Position numbers and translations under genes: made by a program. DNA of 32,111 nucleotides, from contig JAAYVC010000091.1 in NCBI GenBank assembly GCA_012517375.1, positions 1 through 32,111 on the forward strand, read 5' to 3'. Below the pieces are notes generated by a model. The model was not told where the DNA came from and did not search any database. It worked only from the letters and a program-made list of their open reading frames with translations. This DNA is from a bacterium. GTDB taxonomy: Bacteria > Hydrothermota > Tepidihabitantia > B3-TA06. Below, one piece after another: positions 1-6,908 of this stretch (positions are counted from its first letter, which is position 1; each line of letters opens with the position of its first letter).

Positions 1-317
1 AGGCTATCCAAGTCGCTAAGATATTTATCTGATGCAAAACCTTGGATCACAACAGCTGAATCCCGCATAATTGCCGGTGGCGTAGGATCACCCGGCGGTG
101 AACTTGTGTATGTATATGCTGAATAAAATCCAGAAACCGCTGTTCCTGAATCTCTAGTCTCAGCTTTTGCAGAATCGTTTTCCAAATATCCAAGTGTCCC
201 CGTATATGCTTTCCAGGAACTGTCTTCCTTCTCAAAGCTGTGATTCTTGATTAAATTCACTCTCTCAAGTGCAAATAACGCCATCGGCAGAAACACTATA
301 ATCATCAACTTCTTCAT
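1..317 (-). CDS. Secreted protein with CBM-like N-terminus, 3' part beyond window
   Basis: An open frame starts with ATG at 317 and runs without a stop to base 1, so about 105 residues are visible and the C-terminus is missing. The protein begins MKKLMIIVFLPMALFA, a clear signal peptide, followed by a stretch containing NLIKNHSFE and a later Trp. That layout resembles the first strand of carbohydrate-binding-module-like jelly rolls (CBM4/9-type), which often open with an N-x-(S/G)-F-E motif. A GGAGG Shine-Dalgarno lies 5 bases before the ATG, and a TTGACA/TAAAAT promoter is upstream at 343-371. The role is unknown; export and carbohydrate or surface binding are inferred from the N-terminus only. 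A competing 62-codon frame inside it is out of phase and lacks these signals. Confidence 0.8.
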   Translation of the reverse strand, partial: MKKLMIIVFLPMALFALERVNLIKNHSFEKEDSSWKAYTGTLGYLENDSAKAETRDSGTAVSGFYSAYTYTSSPPGDPTPPAIMRDSAVVIQGFASDKYLSDLDS

Positions 318-342
318 TGCATCCTCCGGGTTAAAACACTCG

Positions 343-371
343 ATTTTAGTCTTCTTTTTACGTGTTGTCAA
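343..371 (-). promoter_or_regulatory. Promoter of the secreted-protein gene (TTGACA-17-TAAAAT)
   Basis: On the minus strand TTGACA lies at 371-366 and TAAAAT at 348-343, separated by 17 bases. It is the only promoter in the window whose spacer is not 16. Transcription would start near 336, giving a leader of about 20 bases that carries the GGAGG site. Confidence 0.6.
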
Positions 372-426
372 TTCTCAAAAAGCTCCATCCTGATGAACGG
401 AAAGCGGCTTTCGGAGAACCCCATAT

Positions 427-472
427 CACCCCCAACCCTCCCCCTCGATGGGGGAGGGCAGGGGTGGGGGTG
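427..472. repeat. GC-rich imperfect palindrome (intergenic hairpin element)
   Basis: Arms CCCTCCCCC (436-444) and GGGGGAGGG (450-458) flank the loop TCGAT. Outside them, CACCCCCA (427-434) can pair with TGGGGGTG (465-472) across small internal loops. It lies downstream of the oxidoreductase gene's stop and upstream of the next gene's promoter. No U-tract follows on either strand, so an intrinsic terminator is less likely than a dispersed hairpin element. Very similar C-rich/G-rich palindromes occur scattered between genes in many unrelated bacterial genomes. Confidence 0.7.
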
Positions 473-509
473 TATTACTGTCCCGCGTCTCATGAGAACC
501 TGCTGAGCC

Positions 510-566
510 TCACTTTATCATTACCATCTTCCTTGAGGCTTTGTAGTCTTCAGCAGCGAAGGGATT
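510..566 (-). pseudogene. Possible relic of a type IX secretion C-terminal tail
   Basis: On the minus strand, 566 to 510 reads NPFAAEDYKASRKMVMIK and then a stop; the codon before it is also a stop. The sequence resembles the end of type IX secretion sorting domains, whose last strand typically carries a basic residue pair, hydrophobic residues and a final Lys or Arg. It has no start codon, so it would be the last fragment of a decayed gene. The evidence is one short motif, so chance is not excluded. Confidence 0.3.
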
Positions 567-586
567 TTATGCAAGCGGCTTGTTTC

Positions 587-1246
587 CTACTGATTCTCGA
601 AGATCAGTCCTCTCTCGTCGCCGTCGTTGGAATAACCGCGCTGTTCCCAGAAGCCGCGGTAGGCAGTATCGCTGGAAAGCTCTATCTTTGAGACCCATTT
701 AATCCACTTGTAGCCCCACTTGCCTTCAGCCGCAAGCTGGAACGGAAATCCGCGTTCGCGCGGAATATTCAAGCCGTTCATCTTCGCGGCAAGAAGAAGA
801 CGCTTATTCATGACGTAGGAAAGCGGAAGCGAGGTTGAGTAGCCGTCCGGGGAGGCAAAGATTGCAACCCTGGCTTCGGGTCTAACTCCCGCTTCATTCA
901 AAAGTTCGGGCAAAGGCACGCCCTCCCACAAAAGGGTAACGTCCCAGCCCTCGACGCATTTCATGGTTATCACCTTCTTTTCAAGCTGGCGGCTGAGGAG
1001 TTCATGATAAGTGTAGGTTCGCGGCGTATCCACAAGACCCGTTATCTCAAGGCGCCAGGTGGAGGTATCAATCTTTTGCGGTCCGCGAATCGAGTTCTCG
1101 CGGAAGTCGTTTACCGAGGAGAGCTTTATGCCATTGTAGGTTCTTATTTCCTCTCCGTTCATCGGGCCTCCTTTGTTTTGAGCGACTCTGCTGCACCCTG
1201 CCGCGAGTGCGAGCGAAATGGGGATTAGGATTGTCATTTTATTCAT
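587..1246 (-). CDS. Molybdopterin-dependent oxidoreductase lipoprotein (sulfite oxidase/MsrP fold)
   Basis: 219 residues. The N-terminus is a lipoprotein signal ending in LALAAGC (Cys18). The rest is one sulfite-oxidase-type molybdopterin domain: MKCVEGW supplies the conserved molybdenum-ligating Cys (Cys97), and the C-terminal block with KWGYKWIKW and YRGFWEQRGY is typical of the family. MsrP (YedY) is about 330 residues and Tat-exported, while this one is short, has no twin-arginine motif and looks like a minimal version. The electron donor and substrate are unknown; reduction or oxidation of a small periplasmic or surface substrate is inferred. No cofactor-synthesis gene is nearby. The start is supported by a TTGACA-16-TATATT promoter whose -10 box ends 7 bases before the ATG, so the mRNA should be leaderless. 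Confidence 0.88.
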   Translation of the reverse strand: MNKMTILIPISLALAAGCSRVAQNKGGPMNGEEIRTYNGIKLSSVNDFRENSIRGPQKIDTSTWRLEITGLVDTPRTYTYHELLSRQLEKKVITMKCVEGWDVTLLWEGVPLPELLNEAGVRPEARVAIFASPDGYSTSLPLSYVMNKRLLLAAKMNGLNIPRERGFPFQLAAEGKWGYKWIKWVSKIELSSDTAYRGFWEQRGYSNDGDERGLIFENQ

Positions 1247-1253
1247 GCTATCT

Positions 1254-1281
1254 AATATAGAAAAGGGAAAGCGGATGTCAA
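1254..1281 (-). promoter_or_regulatory. Leaderless promoter of the molybdopterin oxidoreductase gene
   Basis: TTGACA at 1281-1276, a 16-base spacer, TATATT at 1259-1254, then 7 bases to the ATG at 1246. No Shine-Dalgarno fits between, so transcription should begin at or next to the start codon. Confidence 0.75.
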
Positions 1282-1430
1282 GAAGCGCAGCTTCAATGGA
1301 TGCCTTCTGAAATAATATCCTCGACCATTAGCCCCTCATCCATCAGGATAAGCTTATAGAATCTATTAGCGCAAAGGGGAGGTGTTGACCCGTAAACCCG
1401 ATAAATTCGACTCGAGTTATTCCGAGTATC

Positions 1431-3218
1431 TTATTTGTTAGTCTGTCTTGCAGGGACAAGAGTTCTGCGAAGCAAGAAGGGGCCCAAAAGGTCGATAAAC
1501 CATCCGAAGAATGACTCGACCCAGGGCACAATCCACAATAACCTGGGCACAAACGCGAGCTTTTTGGGTCTGTTAAGAAGCCCCCAGATCCTTTCTACAA
1601 CCTTTTCAACGCTGACTGCAAGACCTTCTGCCGCCGGTATCGGAAGACTGGTAGGGTCGTTTTTCACGGTATTGAAGAGGTCGGTTGCTACTGCGCCCGG
1701 CTTGATGCAGCTTACGTGGACGTTGGTGCCGCGCATCTCGCGAAAGAGTACGGTCGAGAACGAATCCACGAAAGACTTTGAGGCGCTGTAAAGCATCGTG
1801 CCCTGCTGCGGGAAGCTGCCGGCGATTGATGACACATTAACGATGTGTCCGTAGTTGTAGGAACGCATCCTCTTCAAGACCATGAGCGTCATGTGAACGA
1901 GCGACTTTACGTTCAAGTCAATCATCCGCGATGCAACATCCCATGGCATGTCGGCGCCGTAGCCGTACCATGCGAATCCTGCGTTGTTGATGAGCACATC
2001 TATGTTTCCCCATGCGTTCCGGACTTCTTCGATTACCCGAAGCCTGTCGTCCTCGTTAATGAGATCTGCCTGGATGACTATTGCTTTTCCGCCCCGGGAT
2101 TCGATATCGCGCGCTAAATCCTCCAGACGCTCCTTTCTGCGCGCAACAAGCACAACCCGGAGCCCTTCGCTTGCAAGCCTTCGCGCTGTAACTTCTCCTA
2201 TTCCGCTTGATGCGCCCGTCACCAAGGCGACCTTATCCTTCCAGTAGGCCTGCCGCTTTTTCGAAACAGACGAGCAGCGAGGCAGGTAAGGCGAGAGCCT
2301 GAGCATGTAGCGTCTGATGATGGGTCTGAAAACGGGGATAAGAAAGCGTTTGAGACCGAGTTTGGCGCGCATCTCGCAAAGGTAGTCGTCGAAGGAATAG
2401 CGCTGGTATTTAAGAATTCGTTCGCTTTCTTCTGTATCCATCCAGTCCGTATAGAAAGGCTCCTTTCCGAACGCCTCGCACGGGAGCCTGCGGATTCCAA
2501 CCGCGTCAAGAGTCCTTCCAACGTAATCGCAGTACTCCAGCCACGAATCCTTGCCTCCTCCAATGAGGAGGATTTTACCGGACGCTTCCTTGGATGAAAC
2601 CGCATTCGCAAGCGCAAGGCCTGCATCGCGCGGGTCAAGAAATTCTATGCGCGTCTCAAGGGCAATATCGAACATGACAGGGTCTATGCCCATCGCAGAA
2701 AGAGAAGGCACTGCAGGAAACCTGAGAATGCTCCATTCAAGACCCGATTCTCTTATCATGTTTTCGCAAAGTATCTTGTGTCTCGAGTAATTGTCGGATG
2801 GTTCAACGCTTTCTGCTGCCCTTCTGGGCGGCGGACTTGCAAACTTTCGTCCGTAAACGGAAACTGAGGATGAAAAGACGAGTCTTGCAGGCTTGGGCAT
2901 TGTCTTTATTGCCTCAATAATATTGTAGGTTCCCTGAACGTTCACCTGCTCGGAGAGCTCGGTATTGCGTTCGCTGTGGGGCGGGATAATGGCCGCAAGA
3001 TGAACAACAACCTCCTGCCCTTCAAGAGCCTGGATAATATCCGCGCGGTTGCGTATATCGCCCCAGAACATGTCTATCTTATCCCCGAATTTCCTGGAAT
3101 ACTTAATGTTTGCTTTGGTTGGCAAATCAAAGCAGCTGACCTTATGACCCTGCTTAAGCAGCTCATTCAGCGTATTGCTTCCTATATTGCCGAATGCACC
3201 AGTCAATAGTACTTTCAT
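1431..3218 (-). CDS. Fusion of an extended SDR (NAD-dependent epimerase-like) and a classical SDR
   Basis: 595 residues in two Rossmann modules. Residues 1 to about 325 form an extended SDR: nucleotide motif TGAFGNIG near the N-terminus, HLAA at 73-76, and YSRHK (Tyr144, Lys148) as the catalytic pair, as in sugar-nucleotide epimerases and related dehydratases. Residues about 328-595 form a classical SDR: TGASSGIG at 334-341, NNAG at 411-414, Asn436, Ser464, Tyr477 and Lys481, the complete catalytic set. A hydrophobic C-terminal stretch (about 560-587) may touch the membrane. Both modules look active, so the protein could perform two successive redox or epimerase steps on one substrate, which I cannot name. 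A full-consensus promoter lies upstream, and a GGGGG ribosome site precedes the ATG. Confidence 0.9.
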   Translation of the reverse strand: MKVLLTGAFGNIGSNTLNELLKQGHKVSCFDLPTKANIKYSRKFGDKIDMFWGDIRNRADIIQALEGQEVVVHLAAIIPPHSERNTELSEQVNVQGTYNIIEAIKTMPKPARLVFSSSVSVYGRKFASPPPRRAAESVEPSDNYSRHKILCENMIRESGLEWSILRFPAVPSLSAMGIDPVMFDIALETRIEFLDPRDAGLALANAVSSKEASGKILLIGGGKDSWLEYCDYVGRTLDAVGIRRLPCEAFGKEPFYTDWMDTEESERILKYQRYSFDDYLCEMRAKLGLKRFLIPVFRPIIRRYMLRLSPYLPRCSSVSKKRQAYWKDKVALVTGASSGIGEVTARRLASEGLRVVLVARRKERLEDLARDIESRGGKAIVIQADLINEDDRLRVIEEVRNAWGNIDVLINNAGFAWYGYGADMPWDVASRMIDLNVKSLVHMTLMVLKRMRSYNYGHIVNVSSIAGSFPQQGTMLYSASKSFVDSFSTVLFREMRGTNVHVSCIKPGAVATDLFNTVKNDPTSLPIPAAEGLAVSVEKVVERIWGLLNRPKKLAFVPRLLWIVPWVESFFGWFIDLLGPFLLRRTLVPARQTNK

Positions 3219-3298
3219 CGAATTCCCCCTTTATAATTTAAGCTTGATTTCTTGCTTATTATTTGATTAGCTTTCATAATATTACTCATCACGAGATG

Positions 3299-3326
3299 AT
3301 TATAGGTAAATTAAATTAATTGTCAA
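3299..3326 (-). promoter_or_regulatory. Consensus promoter of the SDR fusion (TTGACA-16-TATAAT)
   Basis: TTGACA at 3326-3321 and TATAAT at 3304-3299, both perfect, with a 16-base spacer. Start of transcription near 3292 leaves a leader of about 75 bases. A small inverted repeat (TCATC at 3286-3290, GATGA at 3295-3299) overlaps the expected start point and could be an operator. The 261-base gap 3219-3479 is AT-rich and otherwise holds nothing I recognise. Confidence 0.8.
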
Positions 3327-3479
3327 GTTAATTAACTATACATACGCTTTTTCTAAAATAAGTTATGCTTAGATGCAACTTAGATGAATATTACTTTAAC
3401 AACTAATAAGTTAATGGAGTTAATGATTTTTCAATTCTGTCGATGCTTAAAAAACGTAGTGATGAGCAAATTATTGTGG

Positions 3480-4265
3480 TTAGGCTTTTCTGCAGCGAAG
3501 AATCAGGAAATGGGAGATTAGCCTGGTATCTGCAAGATGAGGGTACTTTCTTATTGCCTCATCAGATGCTGTAGGTTCGTGGACGCGTTCGATGCTGTAC
3601 CCGGCGTCGAGGACGAGATTCATCCAGGAACTAAGGGTCCGATGATAGGAAAGAATGCGAAACTTCGGCAGCTTCGCCTTGAGGTCAGCAGGGGTCTCAT
3701 TAAAGATCCATTCCTCGATTATTGGTTGACCCTCTTTGAAGTAGTCCGTAACCGCTAACCCTATGTGTCCCCCTTCGTCGTCGTCTATCCATCTGCGTGC
3801 TGAGGAATTAAAACAAGGATGACAGATTGAGAATTGAAGAAACCCTCCTGGTCTCAAAACCCTGTACGACTCTTTTATTGCCTTTTCGTGATCGACCATA
3901 TCCATAAAACTCATGAACGCTGTGCAGAAATCGAAAGAATAATCCGGAAATGGAAGCTCTGTCCCGTCTGCAACCGAATAGACTATACCTAAAGGATCTT
4001 CCCTTTCCTTTTCCAGAGCATAGCGGATAAAAGTAGGCGCGATATCGACCGCCGTCATCTTTGCGCCTCTTGACGCTACCTGTCTGGTGTTCGATCCCTC
4101 TCCGCAGCCGATATCGAGACCGGATAACCCCTTCACGTCCGGAAGCATAGACATGAAAGCTGGCGTATTGAATTGGTCGCGGTATATATCGCAGCCCATT
4201 CGCGCAAGAAGTGTCCAGTTTTCTGCGTTTGCTTCCCACATCTCTCCCATTTGTCTTTCATCCAT
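3480..4265 (-). CDS. SAM-dependent methyltransferase (class I)
   Basis: 261 residues from the preferred start. LDIGCGEGSN is SAM motif I, VDIAP carries the acidic residue that binds the ribose, and VLRPGGFL is the usual post-motif strand. It belongs to the broad small-molecule methyltransferase group (UbiE/Methyltransf_11-like); the substrate cannot be told. An ATG five codons upstream (4280) is also in frame, but AAAGGAG lies 5 bases before the ATG at 4265, so the shorter form is favoured. A 17-base near-perfect palindrome lies about 50 bases upstream. No promoter of the usual 16-base type was found, so it may be read from the amidotransferase gene upstream. Confidence 0.85.
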   Translation of the reverse strand: MDERQMGEMWEANAENWTLLARMGCDIYRDQFNTPAFMSMLPDVKGLSGLDIGCGEGSNTRQVASRGAKMTAVDIAPTFIRYALEKEREDPLGIVYSVADGTELPFPDYSFDFCTAFMSFMDMVDHEKAIKESYRVLRPGGFLQFSICHPCFNSSARRWIDDDEGGHIGLAVTDYFKEGQPIIEEWIFNETPADLKAKLPKFRILSYHRTLSSWMNLVLDAGYSIERVHEPTASDEAIRKYPHLADTRLISHFLILRCRKA

Positions 4266-4315
4266 TATTTCTCCTTTCATTTTACGGGAACCTTAAGACG
4301 CCCAACCCCAAAAGA

Positions 4316-4332
4316 TTGTTTACAGTAAGCAA
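4316..4332. promoter_or_regulatory. 17-base palindrome, candidate operator
   Basis: TTGTTTACAGTAAGCAA is symmetric about its central base except for one position pair. It sits in the 117-base gap upstream of the methyltransferase and downstream of the amidotransferase. The size and symmetry fit a dimeric helix-turn-helix repressor site; no partner regulator is identified. Confidence 0.35.
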
Positions 4333-4382
4333 TCACGCCGATATTTTTAGACTAATCAACAAAACAGAACATGCTCCCGACT

Positions 4383-4985
4383 TCATCGGCAGGAGAGTTG
4401 TTCGACAATTCTATAAAAATTCCTTGCGAAAGGCATTCCTAACTCGCCTGAACGTTCGGGATGAAACTGCGCCCCCCAGAGCGGTCGCTTTTTGTGCCTA
4501 ATTGCCTCCACCTCGCAGGAGGGGGAGGAGGCGAGGACGTCAAAGTGTTCGAGGAGCACGGGGTTTCGGACAACGTGCTCGTAGTGCGACTCGAACCCGT
4601 AGAACGTCTCCCCCATCCCGTCGAGGAACTCGTCTTGTTTAAGGACACACATCTTTTCTATCGTCTGGATGATGGGTTTTGAGATTATAGACGCACCCCA
4701 CGCGAGCGCCAGCGTCTGATGGCCCCAGCAGATGCCAAGGAGCGGTTTTGCGGTTTCACGATACAGACGCAGGAGGGCTTCGGGAACCGGGTTCTTGAGT
4801 ATCTCCCATTCCGAGCCGGTAACGACTATTGCGTCCTGCTCGACGATGGTTGATTCGAGCGCGGCGATGTAGACGTTCGTGACCGCGAAGTGCGGCTCAA
4901 GCCAGTGGATGTAGGGCGCGAGCTTCTCTCGAGACGGTTCGGGGTGTGTTTCTATTAAAAGAACGGAGGGCTTAGAGGAAGTCAT
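4383..4985 (-). CDS. Stand-alone class I glutamine amidotransferase domain protein
   Basis: 200 residues. The nucleophile elbow GICWGHQ holds Cys86, and GAQFHPE holds His175 and Glu177, completing the class I glutaminase triad. The length is that of the GMP-synthase-type amidotransferase domain without its synthetase partner, and no partner gene adjoins it. It could hydrolyse glutamine for a distant synthase or act on another gamma-glutamyl compound. The start is fixed by a TTGATA-16-TAAACT promoter ending 6 bases before the ATG, which implies a leaderless mRNA. This promoter is back to back with the one for the LptA-like gene. Confidence 0.88.
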   Translation of the reverse strand: MTSSKPSVLLIETHPEPSREKLAPYIHWLEPHFAVTNVYIAALESTIVEQDAIVVTGSEWEILKNPVPEALLRLYRETAKPLLGICWGHQTLALAWGASIISKPIIQTIEKMCVLKQDEFLDGMGETFYGFESHYEHVVRNPVLLEHFDVLASSPSCEVEAIRHKKRPLWGAQFHPERSGELGMPFARNFYRIVEQLSCR

Positions 4986-4991
4986 GAAGGA

Positions 4992-5019
4992 AGTTTACGG
5001 ATAAAGTATTCTTTATCAA
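4992..5019 (-). promoter_or_regulatory. Leaderless promoter of the amidotransferase gene
   Basis: TTGATA at 5019-5014, a 16-base spacer, TAAACT at 4997-4992, and 6 bases to the ATG at 4985. Its -35 box lies only 5 bases from the divergent -35 box at 5025-5030. Confidence 0.6.
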
Positions 5020-5024
5020 GTTAC

Positions 5025-5052
5025 TTGACACTATTAACATAAGAAATATACT
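5025..5052 (+). promoter_or_regulatory. Promoter of the LptA-like gene (TTGACA-16-TATACT)
   Basis: TTGACA at 5025-5030 and TATACT at 5047-5052 with a 16-base spacer. The start point near 5059 gives a leader of about 20 bases that includes AAGGAGG. Confidence 0.78.
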
Positions 5053-5078
5053 AGTTTACTTAATGTAAGGAGGATAGT

Positions 5079-5516
5079 GTGAAGAAAACATTATACATAT
5101 CTTTAATGCTTGTCGCTTTTGTCTCATCGGCATCTAATGCTGATTCTATTGATGAGTACACAACTATAACCCTGCATGACCCGGAAATCCTTGATTTCAA
5201 AGCGGACAGCATCGAAATCAATCCAAGCACTAGATGCGTAAATCTCTCAGGCAATGTATCTGTTCTGGCAAAAAGCTTTACTATTTATTCAAATGAACTG
5301 ACTTTCACGATTGGTGATGACTCAATATCTTTCAGTGGAACCATATACATTCCCGATATTTTTGCAACCCGTATAAATGTTCCGGTCGAATGGAGTGCGG
5401 ATTCTTCGATCTTCACCGCTAAAGTCAGGGACTTATCGCTGAACGGCAATGTAGAAATCTGCATCGGAAAATTGAAAGCTACAACCCAGAAGGCAAAAAT
5501 AGTATTAGCGCAATAA
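5079..5516 (+). CDS. Small LptA/OstA-like periplasmic protein
   Basis: 145 residues, starting at GTG with AAGGAGG 5 bases upstream. Residues 1 to about 21 are a signal peptide (MKKTLYISLMLVAFVSSASN). The mature part is beta-rich, with a pattern like the OstA/LptA repeat: FKADSIEINPSTRCVNLSGNV resembles the A-D-x-hydrophobic...G-N-V rhythm of LptA strands, followed by a second unit around YSNELTF and SFSGTI. LptA proper bridges lipopolysaccharide across the periplasm; a related lipid-carrier or envelope role is inferred and not proven. It stands alone as the only plus-strand gene before tldD, with no other lpt gene in the window. It converges on the next gene. Confidence 0.6.
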   Translation: MKKTLYISLMLVAFVSSASNADSIDEYTTITLHDPEILDFKADSIEINPSTRCVNLSGNVSVLAKSFTIYSNELTFTIGDDSISFSGTIYIPDIFATRINVPVEWSADSSIFTAKVRDLSLNGNVEICIGKLKATTQKAKIVLAQ

Positions 5517-5597
5517 TTTGACCTGTAATCCTGAAAGAATTCTTTATGTATAGTAGAGGTTGACTTTAAATTCGGTCAGAAGAATAAGCGTAAGAAC

Positions 5598-5636
5598 GGG
5601 CTGACCGTCCGCTCTTCGAGCGCTTTTGATCAGCCC
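5598..5636. terminator. Composite hairpin between convergent genes, possible terminator
   Basis: Outer arms GGGCTGA (5598-5604) and TCAGCCC (5630-5636) enclose an inner stem CGCTC (5610-5614), loop TTC, GAGCG (5618-5622), followed by CTTTT. The position between two converging genes favours termination in both directions. The T-run is short and inside the outer loop, so termination strength is uncertain. Confidence 0.45.
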
Positions 5637-5658
5637 CTACATTGATTGGGGTATTATT

Positions 5659-6774
5659 TTACAATTTGTTCGCTACCGCTTCGCCCATCTCGAGGGTTGT
5701 TGCTTTGCCGCCCATGTCGTAGGTGCGAACCTTGCCTTCGGCGATGACGGCGGCGATTGCCTTTTCGAGCGCCGTTGCCTTGTCCTTCTCTCCCAGCCAG
5801 TCGAGCATGAGCTTGATGGTGAGGATCATGGCAAGCGGATTGACCTTGTACTGACCCGCGTACTTGGGCGCCGAGCCGTGCGTGGGCTCGAACACTGCAT
5901 ATTTGTCGCCGATATTGGCGGACGCTGCAAAGCCGAGCCCGCCCACGAGTTGGCCGCACAGGTCTGAAATGATGTCGCCGAACATGTTGGATGAGACGAG
6001 CACATCGTAATCAAGCGGATTCTTTAGTAGCCACATGCACATGGCGTCGATGTTGGCCTCCCAGAGGGGGAAGTCCGGGTATTCCTTCGCCATCTTGCGC
6101 GCCTCGCGCACCATGAGACCTGATGTCTCGCGGACGACGTTGGGTTTTTCAACGACGGTAAGAGAACGGCGGCCAAACTTCTTCGCGAACTCGAAGCCTG
6201 AGCGAAGGATACGCTGGCAGCCTTTGCGGGTGAAGAGACGGAGGGAGAGTGCCATGTCTTCGTTGGAGGTGTCCTTAAACTTCTTGGCAGCCGGGTGCGA
6301 ATCGACTGCGGCACGCACGTTATCGGGCACCGGATGCCACTCAATTCCGGCGTAGAGGCATTCGGTGTTCTCGCGGAAGACCACCAGGTCGATCCCTTCC
6401 TTATAGTTGAGGGGGTTGCCCGGATATGCCTTGCAGGGTCGCATATTCGTGTGCAAATCGAAAAGCTGGCGCAGACCGACTATCGGAGAACGGTAAACTA
6501 ACCCTTTTCCCTTAAGCGAGGTATCAAGCTCATCGTCTGCCTCCTGCTTGGGCTTGGATGTTATTGCACCGAACAGACAGCAGTCGGTTGATTTGAGAAG
6601 GTCTATAGTGCGCTGAGGCAGGGGATTGCCCTCCTTGCGCCAGAACTCCCAGCCTATGTCGCCGTATATATATTCTGCGTCGAGTCCGATTTTCTTTAAT
6701 ACAATCATCCCGGCTTCGGTGACATCATTGCCGACGCCGTCGCCCGGGAGCACCGCGATTTTGTATTTAGCCAT
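5659..6774 (-). CDS. Isocitrate/3-isopropylmalate dehydrogenase family enzyme, NADP-type signature
   Basis: 371 residues, the full family length. GDGVG at 11-15 opens the fold. The substrate loop SPIVGLRQ (Ser96, Arg102) with NMRP, RENTE (Arg134) and Tyr141 is present, as are Lys210 and metal ligands Asp267 and Asp271. The cofactor loop THGSAPKY has Lys304 and Tyr305, the residues that select NADP in Escherichia coli isocitrate dehydrogenase; NAD enzymes usually have Asp-Ile there. The second half of the NADP site is less clear because VRTYDMGG looks more like NAD/isopropylmalate members. Oxidative decarboxylation of isocitrate to 2-oxoglutarate is the best guess; isopropylmalate and homoisocitrate remain possible. 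The gene stands alone with its own promoter and an AGGAG ribosome site. Confidence 0.88.
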   Translation of the reverse strand: MAKYKIAVLPGDGVGNDVTEAGMIVLKKIGLDAEYIYGDIGWEFWRKEGNPLPQRTIDLLKSTDCCLFGAITSKPKQEADDELDTSLKGKGLVYRSPIVGLRQLFDLHTNMRPCKAYPGNPLNYKEGIDLVVFRENTECLYAGIEWHPVPDNVRAAVDSHPAAKKFKDTSNEDMALSLRLFTRKGCQRILRSGFEFAKKFGRRSLTVVEKPNVVRETSGLMVREARKMAKEYPDFPLWEANIDAMCMWLLKNPLDYDVLVSSNMFGDIISDLCGQLVGGLGFAASANIGDKYAVFEPTHGSAPKYAGQYKVNPLAMILTIKLMLDWLGEKDKATALEKAIAAVIAEGKVRTYDMGGKATTLEMGEAVANKL

Positions 6775-6858
6775 CGAATCTCCTAGGTTGTATTTCCTTG
6801 GTTTTTATAAAAATGGATTAAACCTTTTAACTTGCCCTTTACCTTATTATTCGCATGT

Positions 6859-6886
6859 ATTATAGTGAAACGATGGTAAGAGTCAA
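6859..6886 (-). promoter_or_regulatory. Promoter of the isocitrate dehydrogenase-family gene (TTGACT-16-TATAAT)
   Basis: TTGACT at 6886-6881 and TATAAT at 6864-6859, spacer 16. The leader to the ATG at 6774 is about 78 bases and holds AGGAG near its end; I saw no strong structure in it. Confidence 0.78.
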
Positions 6887-6908
6887 TCCAGGAAATTTAA
6901 TCTACCGC

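Noticed and set aside
47-235. Minus-strand ORF of 62 codons
   Set aside because: It is out of phase with the signal-peptide-bearing frame that starts at 317 and runs to the window edge with promoter and ribosome site.
362-691. Plus-strand ORF of 109 codons
   Set aside because: It crosses the GC-rich palindrome and the end of the oxidoreductase gene and reads as low-complexity proline/arginine sequence.
2219-2638. Minus-strand ORF of 139 codons inside the SDR fusion
   Set aside because: A shadow frame, rich in Arg and Ser, within a strongly supported coding region.
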